A stretch of DNA of 64,000 bases from Kribbella antibiotica (GTDB lineage: Bacteria; Actinomycetota; Actinomycetes; Propionibacteriales; Kribbellaceae): assembly GCF_004349055.1 (NCBI RefSeq), contig NZ_SMKX01000001.1:1-64000 (forward strand), in the 5' to 3' direction. The first letter of the stretch is position 1. Each line of letters begins with the position of its first letter. A program made the position numbers and the translations under genes. Positions 35,781 to 44,155 of the stretch are shown here, in pieces. The notes below the pieces were generated by a model. The model did no database searches. It was not told where the DNA came from and saw nothing but the letters and a program-made list of their open reading frames with translations.

Positions 35781-36239
35781 TCAGAGAGTCTTGGCGAAGC
35801 AGCGGACGCCGGACTGGTCGACGTACTTACCCCACGGCTCGATATGGGCGTAGCCACTCGACTCGTACAGGCTGATTGCCTCCGGCTGGAGATGGCCGGT
35901 CGCCAGGCGCAGCACGGGATGGCCGGCCTCCTTCGCCACGTGCTCAAGGCAGGTCAGCAACACCCGCGCTAGACCGCGTCCACGAGCCTCCGGTACGACG
36001 TACATGCGCTTCACCTCGCCGTCGCCCGGATGCTCGCTGTCCGCCTCGAAAGCCTGTACGGCGCCACACGCGACCGCGGTGTCGTCGTCGAGCACCACGA
36101 GGTAGCGGGCGCCGTCCTTCACCTGCGAGCGGCCCTCGGCGCCGTACCGGCTGACGAGTTCGTCGAACGCGGCGAAGAGCAGACGCGCCAGTTCCGGGTC
36201 GTCTACGGGCCGTTCCTCGATCACCAAGTCAGTCGCCAC
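35781..36239 (-). CDS. GNAT-family N-acetyltransferase
   Basis: A 152-aa acetyltransferase. The acetyl-CoA motif A is VKRMYVVPEARGRGLARVLL, followed by EAISLYESSGYAHIEPWG. The substrate is unknown. GTG 36239. It is separated by 22 bp from the alkaline phosphatase stop on the same strand and may be a distal member of the phosphate operon, although no coupling is evident. Confidence 0.88.
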   Translation of the reverse strand: MATDLVIEERPVDDPELARLLFAAFDELVSRYGAEGRSQVKDGARYLVVLDDDTAVACGAVQAFEADSEHPGDGEVKRMYVVPEARGRGLARVLLTCLEHVAKEAGHPVLRLATGHLQPEAISLYESSGYAHIEPWGKYVDQSGVRCFAKTL

Positions 36240-36261
36240 GGCGCCTATTGTGCAGCACGAC

Positions 36262-37485
36262 TCAGAGTCGGGCCGCGGCCAGCATCGCCTGGTAGACCTC
36301 GGTGTTGTCCTGGACCCGCGCCAGGCGGTCCGATCCGGGGCCGGCGGCGGTCAGGGGAGTGTCGGTGCCGCTGTGGCTGTTGGTTGTCCAGTCGACCCCG
36401 AACTTCAGGTTCGATCCGGGGACAGAGAAGGGGCCCTCCTGGCGAGGGTCGGTCTTCTGCTCGTCGGTGTCCCAGTCCTGGACGCTCAGCCCGCCGGTCT
36501 CGTGGTCGCCGTTGATGATGACCAAGGTGTCCGGGTGCTGGGCGACGAAGCGCATCACCTCGGCGACGGTGGTGTCGAGACCGCGGCCGGCGTCGATCAC
36601 GCCGCGGGCGTTGTTGTCGTGGGACAGGCCGTCGATGCCTTCCTCCTCGAGGTAGAGGAAGAAGCCCTTCGGGTTCTTGGCGAGCACGTCGAGTGCCTTG
36701 CGGGCCATCTGCTGCAGGGGCACCCGCGGTGCGTACTTGCCGTCCGGGCCGTAGTCGACCATGTCTTCGTTGGCGAACAGACCCAGCAACCTGTTCGAGC
36801 GGGTCGTCTGGAGCTCGGCGGCGTTGCGGACGTAGGTGTAGCCGCTGCGCTGAGCCTTCTCTACCAGGTTGCCGTACGGGCTCTGGCTTCCCTCGTCCGG
36901 CTTGTCCGGGAACTGGCCGGGGTTGCCCTTCGGGAACCACCAGTTCTCGCCGCCACCGAGCAGGACGTCGGGCCGGACGTTCTCGATGTACTGCTTGGCG
37001 ATGTCGCTCTGCATGTCCCGGCTGCGCACGTGGGACGCGAAGGCCGCCGGTGAGGCGCCGGTGATCGTCGCGGTGGTGACCAGGCCGGTCGACTTACCGG
37101 CCTGCTTGAACTTCTCCAGGATCGTCTCGACTGGCCGGCCCTTCGGATCCATGCCGACCATGCCGTTGCGGGTCTTCACGCCGGTGGCCAAGGCCGTCGA
37201 CGACGCGGCGGAGTCGGTCACCAGCTCGTGCGGGTCCACCGAGGTGGTCCGCACCAGCCCCGCAACCGGGAGTTTGTTGAGCTCCAGTTCGCCGTACCGG
37301 CCCTTGAGAGCCAGCCGGATCAGGGCGCGCTGCCCGATCCCCATCCCATCACCCTGGATATAGATGATGTTCTTCGCGACGCGAGGACGCTTGTCCTCCT
37401 CCGGTCCCTTCGTCGTCTGGGCAACCGCAACCGCCGTGCTGCCGCCCAGGACCGTCAATGCCACCGCCAGCGCGAGACCGCGCAT
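36262..37485 (-). CDS. Secreted alkaline phosphatase (PhoA family)
   Basis: A 407-aa exported phosphomonoesterase with a signal peptide (1-22). The active-site set is complete: metal Asp in IQGDGMG, nucleophile Ser92 in VTDSAASSTALATG, the Zn/Mg ligands LEEEGIDGLSHDNN and INGDHETGGL, and the late His in NSHSGTDTPL. It releases phosphate from esters outside the cell. ATG 37485 follows AGGAGG. It lies 22 bp after the phytase-like gene, and both are probably driven by the PHO-box-like promoter at 39319-39351. Confidence 0.93.
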   Translation of the reverse strand: MRGLALAVALTVLGGSTAVAVAQTTKGPEEDKRPRVAKNIIYIQGDGMGIGQRALIRLALKGRYGELELNKLPVAGLVRTTSVDPHELVTDSAASSTALATGVKTRNGMVGMDPKGRPVETILEKFKQAGKSTGLVTTATITGASPAAFASHVRSRDMQSDIAKQYIENVRPDVLLGGGENWWFPKGNPGQFPDKPDEGSQSPYGNLVEKAQRSGYTYVRNAAELQTTRSNRLLGLFANEDMVDYGPDGKYAPRVPLQQMARKALDVLAKNPKGFFLYLEEEGIDGLSHDNNARGVIDAGRGLDTTVAEVMRFVAQHPDTLVIINGDHETGGLSVQDWDTDEQKTDPRQEGPFSVPGSNLKFGVDWTTNSHSGTDTPLTAAGPGSDRLARVQDNTEVYQAMLAAARL

Positions 37486-37492
37486 AGTGCCT

Positions 37493-37517
37493 CCTAGTGA
37501 GAAATGCCTAGTGAGAA
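37493..37517. repeat. 11-bp tandem duplication at the gene junction
   Basis: CCTAGTGAGAA occurs at 37493-37503 and again at 37507-37517. One copy contains the stop codon of the phytase-like gene and the other forms part of the alkaline phosphatase ribosome site. It looks like a small local duplication. Confidence 0.6.
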
Positions 37518-39286
37518 GGAAGAGTGCCGACCCGTACGGCGCCGCCGGCCGCCTCGTCGTCGGTTCCGTACAGGACCTCGTCGCAGGAGCGTGAGAGGCA
37601 GGTCAGGGCCTCGATCTTGTGACCGGGGTAGCGGGCGAGCTCCTTGAGTGCGAGCCCGATCGAACCGTCCTTGCCGAGCTTGCCGGCCTGGTAGACCGCG
37701 GAATCGAACGGCCCGTTGTCACCCGGATCGGACGCCGAGGTAACGAGCACCCGGTTGTCTGCAGTGATCTCGAGATCGGAAATGTGCCGTACGTCGGTCG
37801 CCGGATACGGGACGCGGAACTCGACGGACTGCACCGGACCGAAGGTCGCCTTGGCGGCGTCGAACCGGGCCGAGTAGATCGTGGATGAGCGGGCGTCCTG
37901 CCCGCGGTCCGCCCAGACGGCGAACAGCCGGTCCCGCACCACCTTCAGCGCAAAGCTTTCGTAGTTGTCGCCCGGCTTGCCCGCCGGGACCTGGAAGGTG
38001 CTGAGCACCGTGAGCCGAACGCCCTTGAGCTGGAACACGAAACCCTTGCCGGCGCTGGCCAGCGCGACGTACACGCCGGCTTTCCCCGGTACGGGATCGA
38101 CAGCCTCCAGATCAACCGGCAGCTCACCGGGCCAGACGATCTCCTGGACCTTGTCGTCGTCGAGCCGGATCGCCCGGTTCTCTCCGGTCTTCTTGTTGTC
38201 CCGCACTACCAGAACGTCGTCGCTGTCGCCCAGTACGGCGATTCCACTGACGCCTGCGGTCATGCCGTCGCCGATCTTCTGCCAGCCGTCATCGGCCAGC
38301 GAGGTGACCGCTTGAGCGATGCAAGGCAAGCCACCGGCGCGGAGTGCGTGGCCGCCGGTGTTGTCGTCGTCGGCCCAGACGGTCTGCTTGCGGCCCGCCG
38401 AGCAGGTGGGGGCGATCGCGAAACCTTCGAGGTTGTAGTTGCCCAGCTGGGCCGGGCGGTCGTAGGTCGCCGAGACGGTGAACTTGCCGTTGACGATCGA
38501 CAGCGCTGCGCTGCGGCCCTGGCAGGAGTTGTCGCACGTCGACCAGAGCTGCCCGGCGGCCGGGTCGAACTCGAGATCCATGATCGCCGGGAATCCACCG
38601 GCGAACGAGGCCACGCGGGTGTAGGTTCCGCCGGACTGATTGAGCGCGTACGCGTAGACCGTGCCGTTGCTTTCCAGGCCGGCGAAGTACAACCCGGTGC
38701 CGTGGTTGGCGTACGTACTGGGCTTGTAGGCGGCCTTGGTGCGGTCGTCGCGGAAGCCCTTCGCGGTCAGGAACGAGTCTGGCACCCAGGAGATGGCTTC
38801 CAGTCCGTCGTTACTGTCCACCGCGGGCAGATCGCCCGTGAGATCCCATTCGGCAGAGGCATTGACAGATTTGGCGGTCGACCGAGGGTCGTAGCGCAGA
38901 ACCTTCAGCGAGCTGTCGCCGCCACCGTCGCGCTCAGTGGCAACCACGAGGCCGTCCGGTGTCCGAACCACCGCCTCGGCGTCGGGTTCGCCGCTGCCGT
39001 TGCGATACTTCAGCGTCCGGGCGCCGACGGAATCCGGCTTCCACCGCGTGCCGTCCCGGACGAGCCGATAGAGTGTGCTCGGCCCGTTTTGCACGGCCCA
39101 TAAGACATCTTGGCTCTCGAAGGACAGGCCGCTAAGATTCTCGCCGAAGACATTGCTGCCGTCGGCAACAGTGACGGTCGGTCCTCCCGGCCAGGCGGTG
39201 GCCGCTTGTGCAGGGGCAGTCATCACGGATGCGGACAAGGCCGCGACAACAACAGCGGACAGCGTCGTACGGCGAAACAAGGGCAC
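37508..39286 (-). CDS. Secreted esterase-like phytase-family protein
   Basis: A 592-aa exported protein with a signal peptide (1-28, PAQAA). It is built from beta-propeller-like repeats, with motifs such as GLSFESQDVLWAVQNG, DAEAVVRTPDGLVVATERD, NDGLEAISWVPDSF and NYNLEGFAIAPTC, matching the phytase-like esterase family. It probably hydrolyses extracellular phosphoesters. GTG 39286 follows the ribosome site GGAAGGAG. It is first in an operon with alkaline phosphatase, and the upstream 11-bp triple repeat resembles a PhoP box, so phosphate starvation is the likely inducer. Confidence 0.85.
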   Translation of the reverse strand: MPLFRRTTLSAVVVAALSASVMTAPAQAATAWPGGPTVTVADGSNVFGENLSGLSFESQDVLWAVQNGPSTLYRLVRDGTRWKPDSVGARTLKYRNGSGEPDAEAVVRTPDGLVVATERDGGGDSSLKVLRYDPRSTAKSVNASAEWDLTGDLPAVDSNDGLEAISWVPDSFLTAKGFRDDRTKAAYKPSTYANHGTGLYFAGLESNGTVYAYALNQSGGTYTRVASFAGGFPAIMDLEFDPAAGQLWSTCDNSCQGRSAALSIVNGKFTVSATYDRPAQLGNYNLEGFAIAPTCSAGRKQTVWADDDNTGGHALRAGGLPCIAQAVTSLADDGWQKIGDGMTAGVSGIAVLGDSDDVLVVRDNKKTGENRAIRLDDDKVQEIVWPGELPVDLEAVDPVPGKAGVYVALASAGKGFVFQLKGVRLTVLSTFQVPAGKPGDNYESFALKVVRDRLFAVWADRGQDARSSTIYSARFDAAKATFGPVQSVEFRVPYPATDVRHISDLEITADNRVLVTSASDPGDNGPFDSAVYQAGKLGKDGSIGLALKELARYPGHKIEALTCLSRSCDEVLYGTDDEAAGGAVRVGTLPSH

Positions 39287-39318
39287 GTCGCGCTCCTTCC
39301 GGCCAACGGGGGGCGGGG

Positions 39319-39351
39319 CTCGGGTGAACAGCAGCGGAACAATTAGTAAAC
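39319..39351 (-). promoter_or_regulatory. PHO-box-like triple 11-bp direct repeat
   Basis: On the minus strand three consecutive 11-mers start with GTT: GTTTACTAATT, GTTCCGCTGCT and GTTCACCCGAG. The last matches the Streptomyces PHO-box unit GTTCACC closely. It lies 33 bp upstream of the phytase-like gene. The 17-bp near-palindrome TTAGTAAACTTAACTAA (39343-39359) overlaps the distal unit and could be a second site. Confidence 0.6.
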
Positions 39352-39538
39352 TTAACTAACAGATTCCAGACTGTACCGATCCGGCCGCTGGCTGTCGACA
39401 GTCGCGCGGGGTTCAACCGAACGGATGAACGGTAAGTAGCTGATCGGCGCGGAAAAGATCCATCGGGTGGACGCGCTCTCACGCCGTGCCTGGCGAGGAT
39501 GTGAGAGAAGGAAGACTCCATCAGAGAGGACCGCCACC

Positions 39539-40654
39539 ATGGACGATCAAGGACTCAGCCGACGCACGATTCTCGGGGCAGGCGCCGGGCTGGGCGCGGC
39601 CGCCGTGCTCGGATCGGCGACGCGGGCCTCGGCGGCGACCGGTGCCGAGGAGACGCGGTCGCTGGACGAGCTGTACCGCGCGGCCGTGGCCGAGTCCGGG
39701 AAGCTGGTCATCTATGCGGGCGGTGACACTCCCACCCAGCAGCAGTTCATGGCGGCCGCCTTCCGGGCGAGGTTCCCCGAGATCGACCTGACCGTGGTCG
39801 TTGACTACAGCAAGTTTCACGACGTCCGCATCGACAACCAGCTCGCCACCGGGACGCTGGTGCCCGACGTGGCGCAGCTGCAGACGCTGCAGAACTTCGA
39901 CCGGTGGAAGCGCGAGGGGCGGCTGCTGCGCTACAAACCGGCCGGTTTCTCCCGCGTGTACGACGGCTTCAAGGACAGCGACGCGGCCTGGGCCGCGATC
40001 GCCGTCTACAGCTTCAGTTTCTCGTACGACGCGGACGCGGCCGGTGCGGCTGCGCCCCGCGCACCTAGAGAGCTGACCGATCCGCGCTGGCGCGGGAAGA
40101 TCGCCTCGGCGTACCCGAATGACGACGACGCGACGCTCTATCTCTTCAAGCGGTATGCCGAGGTCTACGGCTGGTCGTGGATCGCTCAGCTGGCTGAGCA
40201 GCAGCTCGCCTTCGCGCGGGGGAGCGACAGCCCGGCGAAGGCGCTTGCAGCTGGGCAGAAGACGATCGGTGTCGGCGGTTCCGGAGATCCGCGGGGGACC
40301 GGCCGGGTGCGCTGGGTCGTGCCGGCCAGCGATCCGTTCATGGCCTGGGGCCAGCGCGCTGCGATCTTTGCCGCAGGCCAGAATCGGGCCGCCGCCAAGC
40401 TCTACCTCAACTGGCAGCTCAGCAAGGAGGTCCAGCAGACCGCCTACAACGGCTGGTCGGTCCGGACGGATGTTACGCCCGGCACCGGTCTGCGACCGAT
40501 CTGGACCTATCGCAACGCCAACCTGGACGGGTTCCCCGCCTTCATGGCCGACCGCGGCGAGGTCGAGCGTTGGCGCCAGACCTTCAGCCTGTACTTCGGC
40601 GAGGTCACCGGCGCCCCGAGCCCGGGCTGGCTGGGGCTTCACCCCGGCCGGTGA
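39539..40654 (+). CDS. Tat-exported ABC-type substrate-binding protein (AfuA/Fbp-like)
   Basis: A 371-aa periplasmic-binding-fold protein with a Tat signal (LSRRTILGAGAG, cleavage near residue 38). The mature part begins LYRAAVAESGKLVIYAGGD and includes VPDVAQLQTLQNFDRW and LTDPRWRGKIASAYP, typical of the iron/2-aminoethylphosphonate-type extracellular binding proteins. No permease or ATPase is adjacent, so it may be an orphan binding protein or serve a sensor. ATG 39539 is chosen for the Tat signal. A histidine kinase gene follows 53 bp downstream. Confidence 0.82.
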   Translation: MDDQGLSRRTILGAGAGLGAAAVLGSATRASAATGAEETRSLDELYRAAVAESGKLVIYAGGDTPTQQQFMAAAFRARFPEIDLTVVVDYSKFHDVRIDNQLATGTLVPDVAQLQTLQNFDRWKREGRLLRYKPAGFSRVYDGFKDSDAAWAAIAVYSFSFSYDADAAGAAAPRAPRELTDPRWRGKIASAYPNDDDATLYLFKRYAEVYGWSWIAQLAEQQLAFARGSDSPAKALAAGQKTIGVGGSGDPRGTGRVRWVVPASDPFMAWGQRAAIFAAGQNRAAAKLYLNWQLSKEVQQTAYNGWSVRTDVTPGTGLRPIWTYRNANLDGFPAFMADRGEVERWRQTFSLYFGEVTGAPSPGWLGLHPGR

Positions 40655-40707
40655 TTGGTGACCGTCGATAGACTCAGCCTGCAGATGGCCGATGGAAGGG
40701 AGCCGAC

Positions 40708-41886
40708 GTGTCCCGGAGCGTGGTGTCCCGGTTGGAGATGGCCATGCATGTGGCGTTCGCTCTGATCGTCGTCGGGTCGTTGATCCGGCTGTTCAGCATC
40801 AACAGTCCGTTGTGCCATCGGGTGCTGGTGCTGAGTGCGCTGCTGTCGGTGGGTTATGGGCTGACGGTCTGGGGTGGGCGGCGGCTCGGCCGCTGGCAAC
40901 CGGTAGCGATCGCGATGATCGCCGCGGTGTGGTTGCTGGTGGCAATGACACTGCCCACCGCGTATGCGGCGGTCTACGCGTGGCTGACGATTCCGCTGGC
41001 CTGCCTGATCCTGCGGGCCCTCCCGCCGAAACCGGCGATCGTGGCGATCGGCCTTCTCACCGGGCTGCTGATCGTGACGATGTTCCGGCAGTCCGGGAAC
41101 TTCGAGCTCTTCCTCCCGCCGGCCGCCGCGATCCTGACGACCGTCGCGCTGTATGCCGCTCAGCAGCGCGACACCGCCAGCCGTCAGCGACTGGTCGAGG
41201 ACCTGGCAGACCTGCTCGACGAGCTTGCCGACACCCGCGAGCAGCTGAATGATCAGCAACGTGCGGCAGGTGCGCTGGCCGAGCGAGCCCGGCTCGCTCG
41301 CGAGATCCATGACACGCTCACGCAGGAGCTGGCCGGTAGCCGGATGCTCCTGCAGGCCGCCGATCGTGACTGGAACGCAGATCCGGTCAAGGCGCGACAG
41401 CGGGTTCAGGGCGTGGCCGAGACGCTGGGACAGAACGTCGTACAGTCTCGGCGGTTGATTGCTGACCTGACCCCGGCGGAGCTGGAGGACGGGAGTCTGC
41501 AGGCGGCGTTGACCGAGCTGTGCCGACGCGAGCAGCAGTACGGCGCCGCCGTGGAGCTTGAGGTGACGGGCGAGCCGCGGCCGATCAGCCCGGAGCTCGA
41601 GACCGCGCTCTTGCGGACTGCGCAGGGCGCCCTGGCCAACGTCCGCGACCACGCGGCCGCGGACCGAATACACGTCGTGCTGGACTGGCGGCTCGCGTCG
41701 GTTCGGCTGGAGGTGCGGGACAACGGGAGCGGTGCGGAGCCGACTCCGGGGCCCGCTGATCGTGGGTACGGGTTGCCTGGGCTGCGGGAGCGCCTGCGGG
41801 GGCTCGGCGGCACGCTCACGCTGGACAGCAGGCCAGGCCGCGGTACGGCGCTGACCGCCGACGTCCCCATCGGGTCCGCCGGATGA
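40708..41886 (+). CDS. NarL-type sensor histidine kinase
   Basis: A 392-aa kinase with about six N-terminal membrane segments (10-150), a coiled-coil linker (about 155-195), HisKA_3 (His201 in ERARLAREIHDTLTQE) and a HATPase_c domain with VRDNGSG and GYGLPGLRERL. There is no large external domain, so it probably senses a membrane signal. GTG 40708 follows GGAAGGGAG. Its stop overlaps the regulator ATG (ATGA). Confidence 0.92.
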   Translation: MSRSVVSRLEMAMHVAFALIVVGSLIRLFSINSPLCHRVLVLSALLSVGYGLTVWGGRRLGRWQPVAIAMIAAVWLLVAMTLPTAYAAVYAWLTIPLACLILRALPPKPAIVAIGLLTGLLIVTMFRQSGNFELFLPPAAAILTTVALYAAQQRDTASRQRLVEDLADLLDELADTREQLNDQQRAAGALAERARLAREIHDTLTQELAGSRMLLQAADRDWNADPVKARQRVQGVAETLGQNVVQSRRLIADLTPAELEDGSLQAALTELCRREQQYGAAVELEVTGEPRPISPELETALLRTAQGALANVRDHAAADRIHVVLDWRLASVRLEVRDNGSGAEPTPGPADRGYGLPGLRERLRGLGGTLTLDSRPGRGTALTADVPIGSAG

Positions 41887-42509
41887 GGGTGCTCCTGGTT
41901 GACGATCACAAGGTGGTCCGCGCCGGTCTCCGAGCGCTGCTCGAAGGTGAACCGGGGTTCGAGGTGATCGGGGAGACCGGCGATGGCGAGGAAGCCATCA
42001 AGCTTGTGCTCGACCTGCAGCCGGATCTTGTGCTGATGGATCTGCGGTTGGAGAAGGGTGCGATCGACGGGGTCGAGGCCACCCGCCGGATCGCTGCGAT
42101 CGCGCCGGCGGCGAAGGTCGTCGTACTGACCAGTCATGGGACGCGGACGGACATTGCGTTGGCGCTCGCGGCTGGTGCTCGGGGTTATGTCCTCAAGGCC
42201 GGGCCGCCGGATGAGCTGTTCCGTGCGCTGAGGACGGCGGGTGAGGGTGGGACGGGGATTGCGCAGGAGGCGATCGGTCTGCTGGTCGACGAGGCGATTG
42301 CGCCGACGTCAGAGCTGAGCGATCGGGAGATCGGCGTTCTGCGGTTGCTCGCTCTGGGGCGCAGCAACCGGGAGATCGCGGCCGACCTGCTGCTCGGCGA
42401 GGCGACGGTGAAGACGCATCTGGTCCGCATCTACCGCAAGCTCGGTGCGGCGAACCGGGCCGCCGCCGTCACCGAAGCCGTCCGCCGGGGAATCGTCGAT
42501 CCAGGCTGA
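41883..42509 (+). CDS. NarL/LuxR-family response regulator
   Basis: A 208-aa regulator with a receiver domain (D8/D9-type acidic pocket in LLVDDHK, phospho-acceptor Asp53 in LVLMDLRLEKG, switch Lys in YVLKAGPPDEL) and a C-terminal LuxR helix-turn-helix (about 142-205, LSDREIGVLRLLALGRSNRE, split before IAADLLLGEATVKTHL). It is the cognate partner of the overlapping kinase; the targets are unknown, but the orphan binding protein upstream is a candidate. Confidence 0.93.
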   Translation: MRVLLVDDHKVVRAGLRALLEGEPGFEVIGETGDGEEAIKLVLDLQPDLVLMDLRLEKGAIDGVEATRRIAAIAPAAKVVVLTSHGTRTDIALALAAGARGYVLKAGPPDELFRALRTAGEGGTGIAQEAIGLLVDEAIAPTSELSDREIGVLRLLALGRSNREIAADLLLGEATVKTHLVRIYRKLGAANRAAAVTEAVRRGIVDPG

Positions 42510-42615
42510 GGTCCCGGGATTCCGGAGAATTTTGACCGGCAACGGAATGGGTCAGTCGGTCAGGCGGTTGAGGACTGAACAACCTGATCGCACCACTCTT
42601 GTGGAGGTACCGCTC

Positions 42616-43404
42616 GTGAGTAACGCCGATATCGTCATCGCCGCCATTCGCTCCGGTTACGACCGGCTGGCGGATGTGGTGAAGAAGCTCGACGACGACG
42701 CGCTGGCCGGTCCGTCCGCGGCGACCGAGTGGGACATCGCGCAGGTGCTGAGCCACCTGGGCAGCGGCGCCGAGATCTCGACCAACACTCTGCAGCTGGC
42801 GATCGACGGGCAGCCGCCGGCGGAGGGAGATTTCAATCAGACCGTCTGGGCGCGTTGGGATTCGTCGTCGCGCCGCGAGCAGGCCGATGGCTTCCTGGAG
42901 TGGAACGACAAGCTCATCGCGCTCTTCGAGTCCTTGGACGCCGACCAGCGCGAGAACCTTCGGGTCGAGCTGAGCTGGCTTCCCGCCCCGATCGACGTGG
43001 CCGGTTTTGGCCGGATGCGGCTCAGTGAGCTCACCCACCACTCGTGGGACGTCCGCAGCGCCACCGACCCGGACGCGACGCTCGACGCGGCCGCAGTCCC
43101 CGAGATGCTGCAGAACTCCGGCAACCTCAGCTGGATCAGCAAGCCGGCCGCGCTGAACGGCGAAACCGCCGTGCTGGCCGTCACGACGACCGACCCCGAG
43201 ACCACGTTCACGCTGCGTCTCGCCGACCCGGTCACCATCGACGAGGCCCCGGCCGACCAGCCCGGTGGCACGCTGACGCTGCCCGCCGAAGCTTGGCTGC
43301 GCCTCGCCGCCGGCCGCCTCGGCCCGGACCGTACGCCGGCCTCGGTCGAGCTCACCGGCCCGATCACCCTCGACACCCTGCGAGGAGTCTTCGCCGGCTT
43401 CTGA
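42616..43404 (+). CDS. Maleylpyruvate isomerase-family protein (DinB-like, TIGR03083)
   Basis: A 262-aa protein with an N-terminal DinB-like four-helix domain (about 1-150: ATEWDIAQVLSHLGSGAEI, and a metal-binding His in LSELTHHSWDVR) and a C-terminal MDMPI-C-like beta domain. Such proteins are often mycothiol-dependent enzymes. GTG 42616 is preferred because GTGGAGG lies 9 nt upstream. It ends 17 bp before a broken amino-acid permease. Confidence 0.87.
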   Translation: MSNADIVIAAIRSGYDRLADVVKKLDDDALAGPSAATEWDIAQVLSHLGSGAEISTNTLQLAIDGQPPAEGDFNQTVWARWDSSSRREQADGFLEWNDKLIALFESLDADQRENLRVELSWLPAPIDVAGFGRMRLSELTHHSWDVRSATDPDATLDAAAVPEMLQNSGNLSWISKPAALNGETAVLAVTTTDPETTFTLRLADPVTIDEAPADQPGGTLTLPAEAWLRLAAGRLGPDRTPASVELTGPITLDTLRGVFAGF

Positions 43405-43421
43405 GGTTTAGAGTCGACCGC

Positions 43422-43676
43422 ATGGTTGACGCTGGCAACGATCTCTCGGCGGGGCTGAACAGCCGTCATGTGACGATGGTGAGCATCGCCGGGGTGATCG
43501 GAGCCGGCTTGTTCGTCGGCTCCGGTACGGCGATCAGCAAGGCCGGGCCAGGTGTTCTGATCGCCTATGCCTTCGCCGGAACGCTCGTCGTACTGGTCGC
43601 TGTCGCAAGCTGCCTGAACTCCGCGCTCTACACGGCCTCCCGGATGATCTACTCGTTCGGCAAACGCGGCGCCCCT
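43422..43676 (+). pseudogene. Amino-acid permease remnant (GabP/AnsP type) with internal deletion
   Basis: The reading frame begins like a gamma-aminobutyrate/amino-acid permease (LSAGLNSRHVTMVSIAGVIG, then AGLFVGSGTAIS). After FAGTLVVLVAV it jumps in frame to ASCLNSALYTASRMIYSFG, which belongs near residue 330 of the 450-residue family. About 280 residues are therefore missing. It then runs directly into the hairpin repeat at 43675 and loses the C-terminal helices. It cannot encode a working transporter. The deletion and the repeat at its 3' end point to recombination at this site. Confidence 0.88.
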
Positions 43677-43774
43677 AACGTCCGAACGATCGGAGGGCGG
43701 GTCTCCGATTCTTCGGACGTTTGCCGGGGCTGGGGAGTGTTGCCTGTCGATTCCGGTGCGTAGCGCTCCCCAGC
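43675..43774. repeat. Hairpin repeat module, related to the 23.1-23.5 kb repeats
   Basis: Two adjoining stem-loops. The first (43677-43721) pairs AACGTCCGAA-CG-ATCGGAG with CTCCGAT-TC-TTCGGACGTT. The second (43729-43774) pairs GCTGGGGAG with CTCCCCAGC. The 18-mer CCTAACGTCCGAACGATC at its start is identical to that in the hairpin at 23110-23159, and the CTGGGGAG stem recurs in copies A and B of the palindromic repeat. Confidence 0.7.
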
Positions 43775-44155
43775 TCCCGCCGGACAGCAGTGCGCAGCAA
43801 CCCGGAACAACCTGACCTGACGGTGAGAGCCACCAAGGCGGGTCACCTAACCGGCCTCGTCATCATCGACCGAAACCACAGCCCAGCAACCCAAGCAACA
43901 AAGCACGCGTTCGCAGACCTCGCCAAGCAGCTCAGCCGCTGCGGCGACCAGCCATCCCCAGACGTCACCGGCCGAGCACACGACCTGCACCCGCTCGAAC
44001 ACCGACAACCACCTGACCGCGCTCAAGGTTCCCGCCCCCAACACGCATTGCGCGGCTCAGGAACCGGGTGCCGAGGCGAAGTCTCGCCGTACGACGGTCT
44101 TGCCGAAGCTCCCGTTCTGATCGGGGGTGGCACGAGGGTGGCTTACGCTTCCGGC
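43775..44155. other. Gene-free gap after the hairpin module
   Basis: No convincing gene is seen between the hairpin module and the isomerase. A stretch near 43935-43955 (CTGCGGCGACCAGCCA) resembles the outer end of repeat copies A and B (CAGCGGCGACCAGCCA), so this may be a decayed third copy. Confidence 0.5.

Noticed and set aside
42510-42615. Possible riboswitch or small RNA before the maleylpyruvate isomerase-like gene
   Set aside because: No conserved stem-loop or known riboswitch core was seen in this 106-bp gap.
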